From Saccharopolyspora rosea (lineage in GTDB: Bacteria > Actinomycetota > Actinomycetes > Mycobacteriales > Pseudonocardiaceae): a DNA stretch of 64,000 nt. Position 1 is the stretch's first letter. Each line of letters begins with the position of its first letter. The notes beneath the pieces were generated by a model. It did not search any database and was not told the DNA's origin. It saw nothing but the letters and a program-made list of their open reading frames with translations. The stretch is taken from positions 248,001-312,000 of the forward strand of contig NZ_CP102826.1 in the NCBI RefSeq assembly GCF_025643595.1, read 5' to 3'. Both the position numbers and the translations under genes were made by a program. Below, piece after piece: positions 54,320 through 61,946 of this stretch.

Positions 54320-55543
54320 ATGCAGACCGACGCTCCGGACGTGCCGAAGACCGGGGTGTGGGCGGACGTCGTCGGCCAGCCCGACGCGGTGCGGACGTTG
54401 TTCGCGGCCGCGCGGGCGGCGGACCGGCAGCAGCGCGGGGAGCCCGCGCCGCCCGGGGCGATGACGCACGCGTGGCTGTTCACGGGCCCGCCCGGGTCGG
54501 GTCGTTCGGTCGCGGCGCGGGCCTTCGCCGCCGCCCTGCAGTGCACCGATTCCGGACAACTGGGCTGCGGGCACTGCACGGCGTGCCGGACGGTGCTGTC
54601 CGGGACCCACGCGGACGTGCGGGTGGTGGTGCCCGAAGGGCTGTCGATCTCGGTGGCCGAGATGCGCGCCCTGGTGCAGGCGTCGGCGCGGCGGCCGAGC
54701 ACCGGGCACTGGCGCGTCGTGCTGATCGAGGATTCCGACCGGCTCACCGAAGGGGCGGCGAACGCGCTGCTCAAAGCGGTAGAAGAACCGCCGGAGCGGA
54801 CCGTGTTCCTGCTGTGCGCGCCGTCGGACCACCCCGAGGACGTGTCGGTGACGATCCGGTCCCGCTGCCGCGTCGTGCAGCTGCGCACCCCGTTGTCCCG
54901 CTCGATCGCCGAGGTGCTGGCCGAACGCGACGGGGTGGAGCCGCAGCTCGCGGAGTGGGCCGCGTCGGTGTGCGGCGGGCACATCGGGCGCGCGCGGCGG
55001 TTGGCCACCGACGAGCAGGCGCGCGAGCGGCGCGAGTCCGTGCTGCGGATCCCGCTGGGGCTGGGACGGTTCTCCGGCGTGTTCACCGCGGCGGACGGCC
55101 TGGTCAAGCTGGCCGAGACCGAGGCGGTCGCGGCGAACGAGGACCGCGACGAGGCGGAGAAGGAGGAACTCCGCACGGCCATGGGCGCGGGCGGTACCGG
55201 CAAGGGCACCGCCGCTGCCACGCGAGGTGCGAACGCGGCGTTGAAGGAACTGGAGAAGCGGCAGAAGTCGCGCACCACCCGTTCCCAGCGGGACGCGCTG
55301 GACCTGGCCCTGGTCGACCTCGCCGGGTTCTACCGGGACGTGCTGGTGGTCCGCAGCGGGGCGGACGTGGCGCTCAACCACCCCGACTTCGCCCGGTCCG
55401 TCGCCACGGCGGCCCAGGAGTGGACGTCCGAGTCCACGCTGCGCCGGTTGGAGGCAGTCCTGCGCTGCCGCGAGGCGCTGGGCCAGAACGTCAAGCCCAT
55501 CATCGCGGTGGAGGCGCTCATCGCGGCCCTGCACCGGGGCTGA
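54320..55543 (+). CDS. holB: DNA polymerase III subunit delta'
   Basis: 407-residue clamp-loader subunit of the AAA+ family. It begins VWADVVGQPDAV, has the P-loop FTGPPGSGRSVAARAFAAAL (Arg in place of the Walker A Lys, as delta' need not hydrolyse ATP), a zinc module with Cys in CGHCTACRTVLSG, and the delta' motif VLIEDSDRLTEGAANALLKA then EEPPERTVFLLCA. The C-terminal third is helical collar plus an Ala/Thr-rich insertion. ATG 54320 has GGGAGG at good spacing. Position downstream of topA is conserved. Confidence 0.95.
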   Translation: MQTDAPDVPKTGVWADVVGQPDAVRTLFAAARAADRQQRGEPAPPGAMTHAWLFTGPPGSGRSVAARAFAAALQCTDSGQLGCGHCTACRTVLSGTHADVRVVVPEGLSISVAEMRALVQASARRPSTGHWRVVLIEDSDRLTEGAANALLKAVEEPPERTVFLLCAPSDHPEDVSVTIRSRCRVVQLRTPLSRSIAEVLAERDGVEPQLAEWAASVCGGHIGRARRLATDEQARERRESVLRIPLGLGRFSGVFTAADGLVKLAETEAVAANEDRDEAEKEELRTAMGAGGTGKGTAAATRGANAALKELEKRQKSRTTRSQRDALDLALVDLAGFYRDVLVVRSGADVALNHPDFARSVATAAQEWTSESTLRRLEAVLRCREALGQNVKPIIAVEALIAALHRG

Positions 55544-55561
55544 TCGTCCACAACGGACGGT

Positions 55562-56959
55562 TCACGGGCGGCGGCGCCGGGGTAGGGCGGCCACCAGGAT
55601 CGAGCCCAGGACGAGCAGTCCGGTGCCGGTCCAGAACAGCGGGACCGCGTAGTAGGCGCCGCTGGTCAGCGCGAGTGGCTCGGTCACCTGGCGCGCGGGC
55701 CCGGCCGCGGGCGGCGCGGCCGGTGCGGGACCGGGGGCCGCGGATCCACCGCACACCACACCGCCCTGCGGGGCGGACGCGCGCGCGACCTGCTCGCCGA
55801 ACGACACCTGCACCAGCGATGTCGGCACGCCGATCGGATGGCCGCGCAGCACTTGCAGGTCGAAGAGCTCGGACCCGGCCCGCACTTCGGTGCCGACGAC
55901 GTCCTTCTTCAGCTCGCCGGCGCTCAGCCGCAGCACGCCGAGGTCGAGGACGTTCGGCACGTCCAGTTGCCGGTTGGCGGCGTCCAGGGTGCCCAGCACC
56001 CGGCCGCCCCGGGACACCCGCAGCACCGGCGCCTGGTAGTCCACTGTGGAGGTTCCCGGGTCGCCGGTGGCGGTGGCGGTGAGCCGCGGTGCGCTCACCA
56101 CGTCGATGCGCACTTCCTGCGGGGTTCCGGCGAACAGCCGGACGCCGGCCACCTGCATGCTCGACGTCGCCTGCACCGCCTTGCCGTGCTGTCCGGGCAC
56201 GTCGGCGAGCCGCACGGTGGAATGCGCCTGGATGGCGTCCGGGACGTGCAGCAGCGATCCGCGGCCGTCGGTCGTCGGGGCCTTGCCGTCGAGCAGGCCG
56301 CCGAGCCGTTGCAGGGCGTCGTCACCGGCTGTCGACGGCAGCGCGTTCACCGCTGACACGCCGCCCAGGGACATCCGCGCGTCGGCGATCGGCTGCACGC
56401 ACGGCCCGAGCTGTTCGTCCCAGCGGGCCTGCGCGCTGCCGGTCATCGCGCTCGGGTGCACCACCTGGTCGGCCGGGGACGGCGGCGGCTGCAGGCCCTC
56501 GGTGGTCGGCTGGGGGTGGTCGGGCAGCGCCGTCTGCACGACCGATCCGGGGGTCTGGGGCGCTTTGCCGAACAACGCCGCGCCGAACGGCGACGCCTCG
56601 GCCGTCGCGCGCTCGTGCGCGAAGAACGCCGTCGAGTTCGCCTGCGCGATGGCCCGTCCCATGCCGAACTCGGCGACCGCCTGCTTCGGCAGCTTCTTCT
56701 GGAAGTCCGGGTCCTGGACGATCGAGTCGGTCGGCACGGTGTTCGGCAGCAGCCGCACGATGCCCACCATCGTCCCGGCGTCGGCCACCACCGGTCCGGG
56801 AGCCGTCGTCGGCATCGACGCCGGTGGCTGCCCGGGATCCTCCGGTGCCGGGATCGGCGTCGTCGGAGGTTCGCTCTCGCCGGACGCCACCGGCGGTCCC
56901 CACGTGCCGACGGCCAACGACACGGCGGTGCACACGGCGAAACGGCGGACTGCTCGCAT
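55562..56959 (-). CDS. Large secreted, C-terminally membrane-anchored protein
   Basis: 465 residues: signal peptide (RRFAVCTAVSLAVGTWGPPV), Pro/Thr-rich region, a long soluble ectodomain rich in beta-strand-like segments (HSTVRLADVPGQHGKAVQAT, RIDVVSAPRLTATATGDPGT) and a C-terminal anchor (AVPLFWTGTGLLVLGSILVA) ending in RRRRP. Three Cys remain in the ectodomain (CVQPIAD and VCGGS among them). The plan is that of an actinobacterial surface protein; no family recognised. ATG 56959 follows GGGAGG. It converges with holB, 18 bases apart. Confidence 0.85.
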   Translation of the reverse strand: MRAVRRFAVCTAVSLAVGTWGPPVASGESEPPTTPIPAPEDPGQPPASMPTTAPGPVVADAGTMVGIVRLLPNTVPTDSIVQDPDFQKKLPKQAVAEFGMGRAIAQANSTAFFAHERATAEASPFGAALFGKAPQTPGSVVQTALPDHPQPTTEGLQPPPSPADQVVHPSAMTGSAQARWDEQLGPCVQPIADARMSLGGVSAVNALPSTAGDDALQRLGGLLDGKAPTTDGRGSLLHVPDAIQAHSTVRLADVPGQHGKAVQATSSMQVAGVRLFAGTPQEVRIDVVSAPRLTATATGDPGTSTVDYQAPVLRVSRGGRVLGTLDAANRQLDVPNVLDLGVLRLSAGELKKDVVGTEVRAGSELFDLQVLRGHPIGVPTSLVQVSFGEQVARASAPQGGVVCGGSAAPGPAPAAPPAAGPARQVTEPLALTSGAYYAVPLFWTGTGLLVLGSILVAALPRRRRP

Positions 56960-57105
56960 CCGACAACCTCCCGCCCGCGGAACACGGCGTGACAAGCGTC
57001 ACTTCCACCCCAACGAGCGACACCTCGCACGGTGACGCCCCGGTTACTCGCGCGTTCCGCACTCCCGCCGCAGGGGGTGCGCGCAGCCGCCGGCCAACGG
57101 CCCGC

Positions 57106-57111
57106 TACACT
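57106..57111 (+). promoter_or_regulatory. -10 element of tRNA-Thr
   Basis: TACACT lies 11 bases before the mature tRNA 5' end; a convincing -35 hexamer is not visible. Confidence 0.4.
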
Positions 57112-57122
57112 CGGTCCCGCAC

Positions 57123-57196
57123 GCCGCCTTAGCTCAGTCGGCCAGAGCGACGCACTCGTAATGCGTAGGTCGAGGGTTCGATTCCCTCAGGCGGCT
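57123..57196 (+). tRNA. tRNA-Thr (anticodon CGT)
   Basis: A 74-nt cloverleaf: acceptor GCCGCCT/AGGCGGC, D arm with AGTCGGCC, anticodon stem ACGCA/TGCGT around CTCGTAA (anticodon CGT), T arm GAGGG-TTCGATT-CCCTC, discriminator T at 57196. Reads ACG. Confidence 0.97.
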
Positions 57197-57203
57197 CTGT
57201 GGG

Positions 57204-57244
57204 AGCCCAGGTCAGTCAAGCGCTGACTTGGGCTTTTTCTTTTT
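57204..57244 (+). terminator. Intrinsic terminator of tRNA-Thr
   Basis: AGCCCAGGTCAG (57204-57215) pairs with CTGACTTGGGCT (57223-57234), one G-T wobble, followed by TTTTTCTTTTT, a classic T-tract. Confidence 0.93.
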
Positions 57245-57394
57245 GTTCCTCGATCGGTTCCGGATCAGTCGGGCCGTCCGGCCTGCTGGTGTGCTCTTGG
57301 TGTGCTCGGATTCGTCGGCCGCGGCGAAAACGCTATGGCCTCACGCGACGTCAGGTGCAAGTCTGACCGGAGCCGTCGGAGATGGGGGATCGTC

Positions 57395-57988
57395 GTGGTT
57401 TCTCGGGAGGTCGATCCGGTCGCCGTGTCCGTGGCCGCCTACAGCGGGCACGTCGAGGAGTACGTGGCGGTGCACGGGGCGAAGATGCTCGATCGGGTCG
57501 AGGAGTTCGTCCGGTGGCTGCCGCCGGGGGCGTCGGTGCTCGACGCCGGGTGCGGGCCGGGGCGGGATCTCGCGCGGTTCGCGGCGCGCGGGTGCCGGGT
57601 TCGCGGTGTCGATCTGAACCCGGAGTTCGCGGCGCTGGCGAACTCCCACGCGCCCACCACGGTGGGGGATCTGCGGTCCGTCGAGACGTTGTTCTCCGCG
57701 GCCGAGTTCGACGGCATCTGGGCTTCGGCTTCGCTCGTCCACCTGTCCGAGGCGGAAGCCGCGTCCGTGCTGGGGCAGTTCGCCCGGTTGTTGCGGTGCG
57801 GCGGGCGGATGTACGCCTGCGTCAAGGCGACGGGGGAGACCGGGTGGCTCGACGAGCCGGACGGGCGCCGCTGGTACACCGCGTGGGAGCCCGGGGGGTT
57901 CGCCGCCGCGGTCGCCGCGTCCGGGTGCTCGGTCGACCGGGTCGTCCGGGGGCCGTTCGTGGAGGTGTGGGCCACCCGCGCGTCGTGA
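57395..57988 (+). CDS. Class I SAM-dependent methyltransferase
   Basis: 197 residues. SAM motif I VLDAGCGPGRDLARFAARG and acidic motif II RGVDLNPEFAALA are typical, with post-I FDGIWASASLVHLSEAEA of the methyltransferase-11/25 group. Substrate unknown; the N-terminal AAYSGHVEEYVAVHGAKM resembles small-molecule enzymes. GTG 57395 is chosen; the frame is open further upstream with a less natural sequence. Confidence 0.9.
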   Translation: MVSREVDPVAVSVAAYSGHVEEYVAVHGAKMLDRVEEFVRWLPPGASVLDAGCGPGRDLARFAARGCRVRGVDLNPEFAALANSHAPTTVGDLRSVETLFSAAEFDGIWASASLVHLSEAEAASVLGQFARLLRCGGRMYACVKATGETGWLDEPDGRRWYTAWEPGGFAAAVAASGCSVDRVVRGPFVEVWATRAS

Positions 57989-58122
57989 GTCGCGGCCTCC
58001 GGGCGGCTGACCGTCCACTGTGGCCGATCGCGGAGCGGGCCGTAACGAAGTCGGACCCGATGGCGATCATCGGTATGGCAGCGGCGTTTTCGGGTGACGC
58101 CGCGCCCGGGGGAAGGAGCGGG

Positions 58123-58320
58123 ATGATCACGTCGGTCGGTCAGCGGGTCCGTGCTGGTGTCTCGGAAGTCCGGGCGCGGCAGCGGAAAGCTCGGGAGTTC
58201 CTCGCGGGGGCTGCGGAGTCGATGCGCGATCGGCTCCAGTTCCTCGGGTTGGTGCTGTGGGTGATCGCGCTGCCGATCCTGCTGCCGGTCGCCGTCATGT
58301 TCCTGTTCGGCAACCTGTGA
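58123..58320 (+). CDS. Small single-pass membrane protein
   Basis: 65 residues: basic amphipathic N-terminus (VRAGVSEVRARQRKAREFLA) and one C-terminal transmembrane helix (LGLVLWVIALPILLPVAVMF). ATG 58123 is preceded by GGAAGGAGCGGG, an excellent ribosome-binding site. Function unknown. Confidence 0.72.
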   Translation: MITSVGQRVRAGVSEVRARQRKAREFLAGAAESMRDRLQFLGLVLWVIALPILLPVAVMFLFGNL

Positions 58321-58430
58321 CGGACCGCCGCGGCGGGCGGTGAAGCGGCTTTCACCGGGCTCTCACGGGCGGATCACCGCCGGGTTCGAACGTGGTGGGT
58401 GTTCGAAATCCCGGTTGGTTGGAGGCGCTC

Positions 58431-58646
58431 ATGAGAGCCCTGCGCATCCTGGCCCTGCTGTGGTTGGTCGGCGGTGTCGCCGCGTCGGTCGTGCTGTGGT
58501 CGCACCTGAACGGGGTGTGGGCGTTCGGCGTTCTCGTCGGCCTCGGTCTGCTGCTCGGCGGTTTCCGGTTCGTCCACGCGCGGGTCGGAGCCGAGTCCCG
58601 CGAGGCGTGGCTGGCCGCGGTGCTGGCCGCGCCGCGGCGTCGCTGA
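58431..58646 (+). CDS. Small two-pass membrane protein
   Basis: 71 residues with two hydrophobic helices (ILALLWLVGGVAASVVLW and WAFGVLVGLGLLLGGF) and a short C-terminal basic tail. GGAGG six bases before ATG 58431. Its TGA adjoins the convergent permease stop inside the palindrome TGATCA. Function unknown. Confidence 0.72.
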   Translation: MRALRILALLWLVGGVAASVVLWSHLNGVWAFGVLVGLGLLLGGFRFVHARVGAESREAWLAAVLAAPRRR

Positions 58647-59429
58647 TCAGCCGCGCCGCAGACGGCGCATCTCGCGGGCGGCCACGGTCAGCGTGACCAG
58701 CCCGAAGATCCCGCTGAGGACGCGGGTGTCCAGGGCCAGCGCCAGGAACGCGCCGAGCACCGCGCCGACCGCCGCACCCGCCGCCAGGCGCAGGCCGACG
58801 CGCGGCGCGGCGGTGCGCTGCCGCAGGTGGGCGAGCGCGCCCGAAACCGAGTTGGGCAGCATCACCAGCAGCGACGTCCCCTCGGCCACGTGCAGCCCGG
58901 TGCCGAACAGCAGCGCCAGCACCGGCACCGCCAGCAGTCCGCCGCCGAGCCCGAGCGCGGACGCCCACGCGCCGACCACGAAGCCGAGCAGCGTTCCGAC
59001 CACGATGACCGCGGGCAGCCCGTCGGCCCCCAGCCGGACCGGGTGGCGCAGCGGGTCGAGCCCGGCCGCGTCGAGCAGGAACTTGGCGCCCGCCACCACC
59101 AGCACCGCGGCGAACACCGCTCGCAGCACGCGTTCCGGTGCGCGGGCGACCAGGCGGGCGCCGAACACCGCGCCCACGACACCGCCCGCCATGAGCGGGA
59201 TGCCGACGCGCAGGTCCACGGCTCCGCCGCGCAGCGCGTAGACCGTGCTGCCGACCGCCGCGATCGCGGCGTTGGAGATCGTGGTGGTGCCGTGGATCGT
59301 GGCGCGGCGCAGGTCGGTCAGCTTCTCCAGCGCCGGAACGGACACCAGCCCGGTGCCGCCGCCGAGCAGCGCCCCCACCGCACCGGCGACGCCTCCCGTG
59401 CCGAGGATGACCGGCGTCCGCGCCGTCAC
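58647..59429 (-). CDS. TauE/SafE family sulfite/anion permease
   Basis: 260 residues, seven to eight membrane helices with the paired TauE motifs GALLGGGTGLVSVPALEKL and GAWASALGLGGGLLAVPVLA; VEGTSLLVMLPNSVSGALAH in close variant. The family exports or imports sulfite, sulfoacetate and similar anions; substrate unassigned. GTG 59429 overlaps the stop of a broken GntR regulator gene by four bases, so the two were once a coupled unit. Confidence 0.9.
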   Translation of the reverse strand: MTARTPVILGTGGVAGAVGALLGGGTGLVSVPALEKLTDLRRATIHGTTTISNAAIAAVGSTVYALRGGAVDLRVGIPLMAGGVVGAVFGARLVARAPERVLRAVFAAVLVVAGAKFLLDAAGLDPLRHPVRLGADGLPAVIVVGTLLGFVVGAWASALGLGGGLLAVPVLALLFGTGLHVAEGTSLLVMLPNSVSGALAHLRQRTAAPRVGLRLAAGAAVGAVLGAFLALALDTRVLSGIFGLVTLTVAAREMRRLRRG

Positions 59430-59750
59430 CGGACGCGGTCCACGACCGCGCCCCGGTGCGCCCGAGCCGCCTGCTCGGCGTCTCCCGCGCGGGCGATGGC
59501 CACGAGGAGTCCGCGGTGGGCCGCTGGGCGCGGCGCCTCGGACTCCGCGATCAGGTCGAGCATGTCGAGCATCGCCTCCCGGATGTGCGGCGTCGGGGAT
59601 TCGAACAGGCCGGTGCCGGCCTCATTGTGCGCGGCACCGTGACCGCCCGGTGGAACGCCGGGTCGGCGTCGGCGAAGTCGACCGGCGCTCCGCCGCGGCG
59701 GTGTTCGACGTCTCCCGCGTGGCGGCGACGCCGATCAGGCCGGCCATATC
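59426..59750 (-). pseudogene. Frameshifted GntR-family regulator remnant (FCD domain)
   Basis: Two frames carry consecutive pieces of one FCD ligand-binding domain. DFADADPAFHRAVTV (about 59632-59680) is in one frame; the continuation AAHNEAGTGLFESPTPHIRE, MLDMLDLIAESEAPRPAAHR and GLLVAIARAGDAEQAARAHR (59426-59633) is in another. Losing one base near 59630-59637 explains the break. A further piece, AGLIGVAATRE, upstream of 59720 lies in the third frame. No winged-helix DNA-binding domain is found upstream, so the gene is truncated as well as shifted. The end overlaps the permease start (GTGA). Confidence 0.7.
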
Positions 59751-60249
59751 GCCCGGAAGGGTGGGGTGGACGCGCCGGGCGGTGGGCGGGATTTCGCGTG
59801 CGCGGGGCGGGCATCGGGTTCCCGGCGGGCGCGGGAGGTGCCCGCGCGGACCGCGGGGCGCGCGTCCCGCCGGGCCGTCCGGGCCGGGGAAAGCGGGCAT
59901 CCGGTCGGCGTCCGCGGGCCACCGGAGGGTCGACGCGGTTGCCCGCCCGCCGAGCGAAACCCGGGAATCCCGAGCCCGTGCGGAGCGCCCGCCGAGCCCG
60001 GATCGCGCGTTCGGCCGCATCCGTGATCACGCTCAGCCATGCTGCGGGCATCAAAATTACTGCGAATGGATTACAACGATCGGGACAGCATGGGCCGGAT
60101 TTCGTCGCTCTGGGTGCGCTGACACAGTGACAAGCCCCGAACCGGGCGGAATCGCTCCGGGCGTTCGGCCGGACCACCTTCACCCTCCCGGCCGATTGTC
60201 GCGGTGCGCAGGCAACTACTTCGATCGCAGTGACGCCGGAAGGATCAAC
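59751..60249. other. Interval without supported gene
   Basis: About 500 bases upstream of the SLATT-like gene. 59760-60020 is extremely GC-rich without consistent codon bias in any frame; 60045-60080 is AT-richer (AAAATTACTGCGAATGGATT). It may contain debris of the GntR gene and the promoter of the next gene. I see no RNA gene or repeat here. Confidence 0.5.
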
Positions 60250-60252
60250 GTG

Positions 60253-61059
60253 ATGGACCGAATGGACACGGCCGGGATCGTGGGGGGCGGTGTGGTCGCG
60301 GCACCGCCGCAGGACTGGGAACGCCGGATCGCCGAGCGGTCCGAGCGGCTGTACCGCGCCAGGGTCGTGCGGCGGCTGCTGATCCTCTGGGTGCTGCCGG
60401 GCAACGCCCTGCTGGCCGCGCTGAGTGCGGTGGCCCTCGCCTTATGGGCCTACCCGCTGATAGCGGCGGTCGCCTGCGCGCTGCTGATCGCCTCGATCGC
60501 CACCTCGGGGAAACTCCTCTACGGACAGCACTTTAAAGTGCGCTCGGTGGAATCAGAACTGCGTGCGCTCGAATTCGCGCAACGGGAACAGCTGCTCGAA
60601 GAGTTGGAATCCGGCGATCCGCTGGTCGCGCACAAGCGCTACCGGGCGCAGCTGCCGGAGATCATCGACCGCTACCGGGTGGAGGCGCGGCACGACAGGT
60701 TGAAGGACAACCTGCTGCAGAGCGTGGTGATCGGCGGTTCGATCATCGCCGCGACCACGACGGCGATGTCGGTGGCCGTCGCCGACGTGCGGTGGTTCTC
60801 GGCGGTGCTGTGCCTGGTCGTGGCGCTGTCCGCGGCGTTCGCCGGGTACGCCCAGTACCGCGAGCGGTCCGCGGTGCTGCGGCAGACCGCGGACGGGCTG
60901 GAGCGGGAGTACGAGTCGGTCGAGCTGCGGGCCGGCCGGTACCGGCGGTTCGACAGCGAGCGGGACGCCTACGCGGAGTTCGCCGACGCGGTCGAGGCGC
61001 TGCGGGCCGAACGCGCCGCCCGGCTGCGGTCCACCGTCCTGGACACGACCGGGCTGTAA
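60253..61059 (+). CDS. DUF4231/SLATT-like membrane protein
   Basis: 268 residues. Two transmembrane helices near 48-88 (LLAALSAVALALWAYPLIAA), a long charged helical stretch (LRALEFAQREQLLEELESGD), then a second pair (VVIGGSIIAATTTAMSVAVA, FSAVLCLVVALSAAFAGYAQ) followed by the typical YRERSAVLRQTADGLEREYE and the conserved Tyr near RAGRY. The second half reads as DUF4231, a member of the SLATT group predicted to form pores in nucleotide-signalling defence systems. Codon 64 is TTA, very rare in this genome. ATG 60253, or GTG 60250, follows GGAAGG. No sensor or nucleotidyltransferase gene is adjacent. Confidence 0.65.
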   Translation: MDRMDTAGIVGGGVVAAPPQDWERRIAERSERLYRARVVRRLLILWVLPGNALLAALSAVALALWAYPLIAAVACALLIASIATSGKLLYGQHFKVRSVESELRALEFAQREQLLEELESGDPLVAHKRYRAQLPEIIDRYRVEARHDRLKDNLLQSVVIGGSIIAATTTAMSVAVADVRWFSAVLCLVVALSAAFAGYAQYRERSAVLRQTADGLEREYESVELRAGRYRRFDSERDAYAEFADAVEALRAERAARLRSTVLDTTGL

Positions 61060-61223
61060 TCGCCGGAAAAGGGCGTCGCACGAACGAGTGGCGACCGAAC
61101 GGGAAATTGGCTACGTGGTGTTCAGGTTTCCCACTCAAGAGATCACTGAATAGTGGAAATCGATTCTTCCGTAATCTCCGGCGCGGCGCACAGGAGTCGG
61201 CCTGTGCAGAAAGGAGCAAGGCG

Positions 61224-61886
61224 ATGAAGCGCACTCTGACCGCCGCGGCCGCTGTGCTGGCCGGTGGCGCGGGCGCGGTCGGCTTCGCCGGTAGCGCGAC
61301 CGCGGCCCCCACCCCGGACATCCCGAACGATCTGCCGATCGACAGCAACCTCGGCAAGACCGTCTTCCACACCGCGGCGACGGTCGCGTCCGCGAAGCAG
61401 ACCGTCGGCGACGTGGTGCCGCTGGACCCGCAGGGCGCCCGGTCGGGCAAGCCCGCCGCGGACCCGATCCAGGGGCTGCTCGACAACACCAACGGCGGCC
61501 AGGACGGGCTGCTGGGCGACGTGCAGCACGTGCTGCCCGTCGGCCAGGTGCTCCCGGCCGGGCAGACGCTGCCCGCCGGCCGCAGCTCGAACGTCGGCCA
61601 GGGTATCCTCCCGGCGCCGATCGGCTCGGCGATCGACAAGCTGCCCGCGGCGCACCTCAACCCCGCGCGTCCCACCGCGGGGCTGGCGCCGAAGTCCGGC
61701 GGTCCGCTGGACCAGGTGACCGGTGAGGACGGCCCGCTCGGGGCGGTGACCGGCGAGGACAGCCCGCTGGCCGGGCTCGCCGACCAGGCGCCGACCGGGA
61801 AGTCCGGCGCTGCCAACCCGATCGACGCGATCGGCAAGATCGTCTCGCACGGTCCGCTCGGCGGGACCCACAAGCTCGGTGGCTGA
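61224..61886 (+). CDS. Secreted Gly/Pro-rich protein of unknown function
   Basis: 220 residues with a clear Sec signal peptide (KRTLTAAAAVLAGGAGAVGF, cut expected after SATAA). The mature part is low in charge and rich in Gly, Pro, Leu and Asp, with short repeats (LPVGQVLPAGQTLPAGRSS; VTGEDGPLGAVTGEDSPLAG). No cysteines, no known domain; resembles small secreted proteins of actinomycetes. ATG 61224 follows AAAGGAG. Followed by a bidirectional terminator. Confidence 0.85.
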   Translation: MKRTLTAAAAVLAGGAGAVGFAGSATAAPTPDIPNDLPIDSNLGKTVFHTAATVASAKQTVGDVVPLDPQGARSGKPAADPIQGLLDNTNGGQDGLLGDVQHVLPVGQVLPAGQTLPAGRSSNVGQGILPAPIGSAIDKLPAAHLNPARPTAGLAPKSGGPLDQVTGEDGPLGAVTGEDSPLAGLADQAPTGKSGAANPIDAIGKIVSHGPLGGTHKLGG

Positions 61887-61908
61887 GTTCCGCACGATCC
61901 GATCCCCG

Positions 61909-61940
61909 AATGGCCCCCGTCCACCAGGGCGGGGGCCATT
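61909..61940. terminator. Bidirectional terminator between convergent genes
   Basis: AATGGCCCCCG (61909-61919) and CGGGGGCCATT (61930-61940) form a perfect 11-bp stem with a 10-base loop, 22 bases after the secreted-protein stop and 6 bases from the convergent gene's stop. Confidence 0.82.
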
Positions 61941-61946
61941 TCGTCC

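Noticed and set aside
59551..60183. 210-codon minus-strand frame across the GntR remnant
   Set aside because: Only its last part carries FCD-like sequence, and that is interrupted by frameshifts; the rest is Arg/Pro/Ala-rich without domain.
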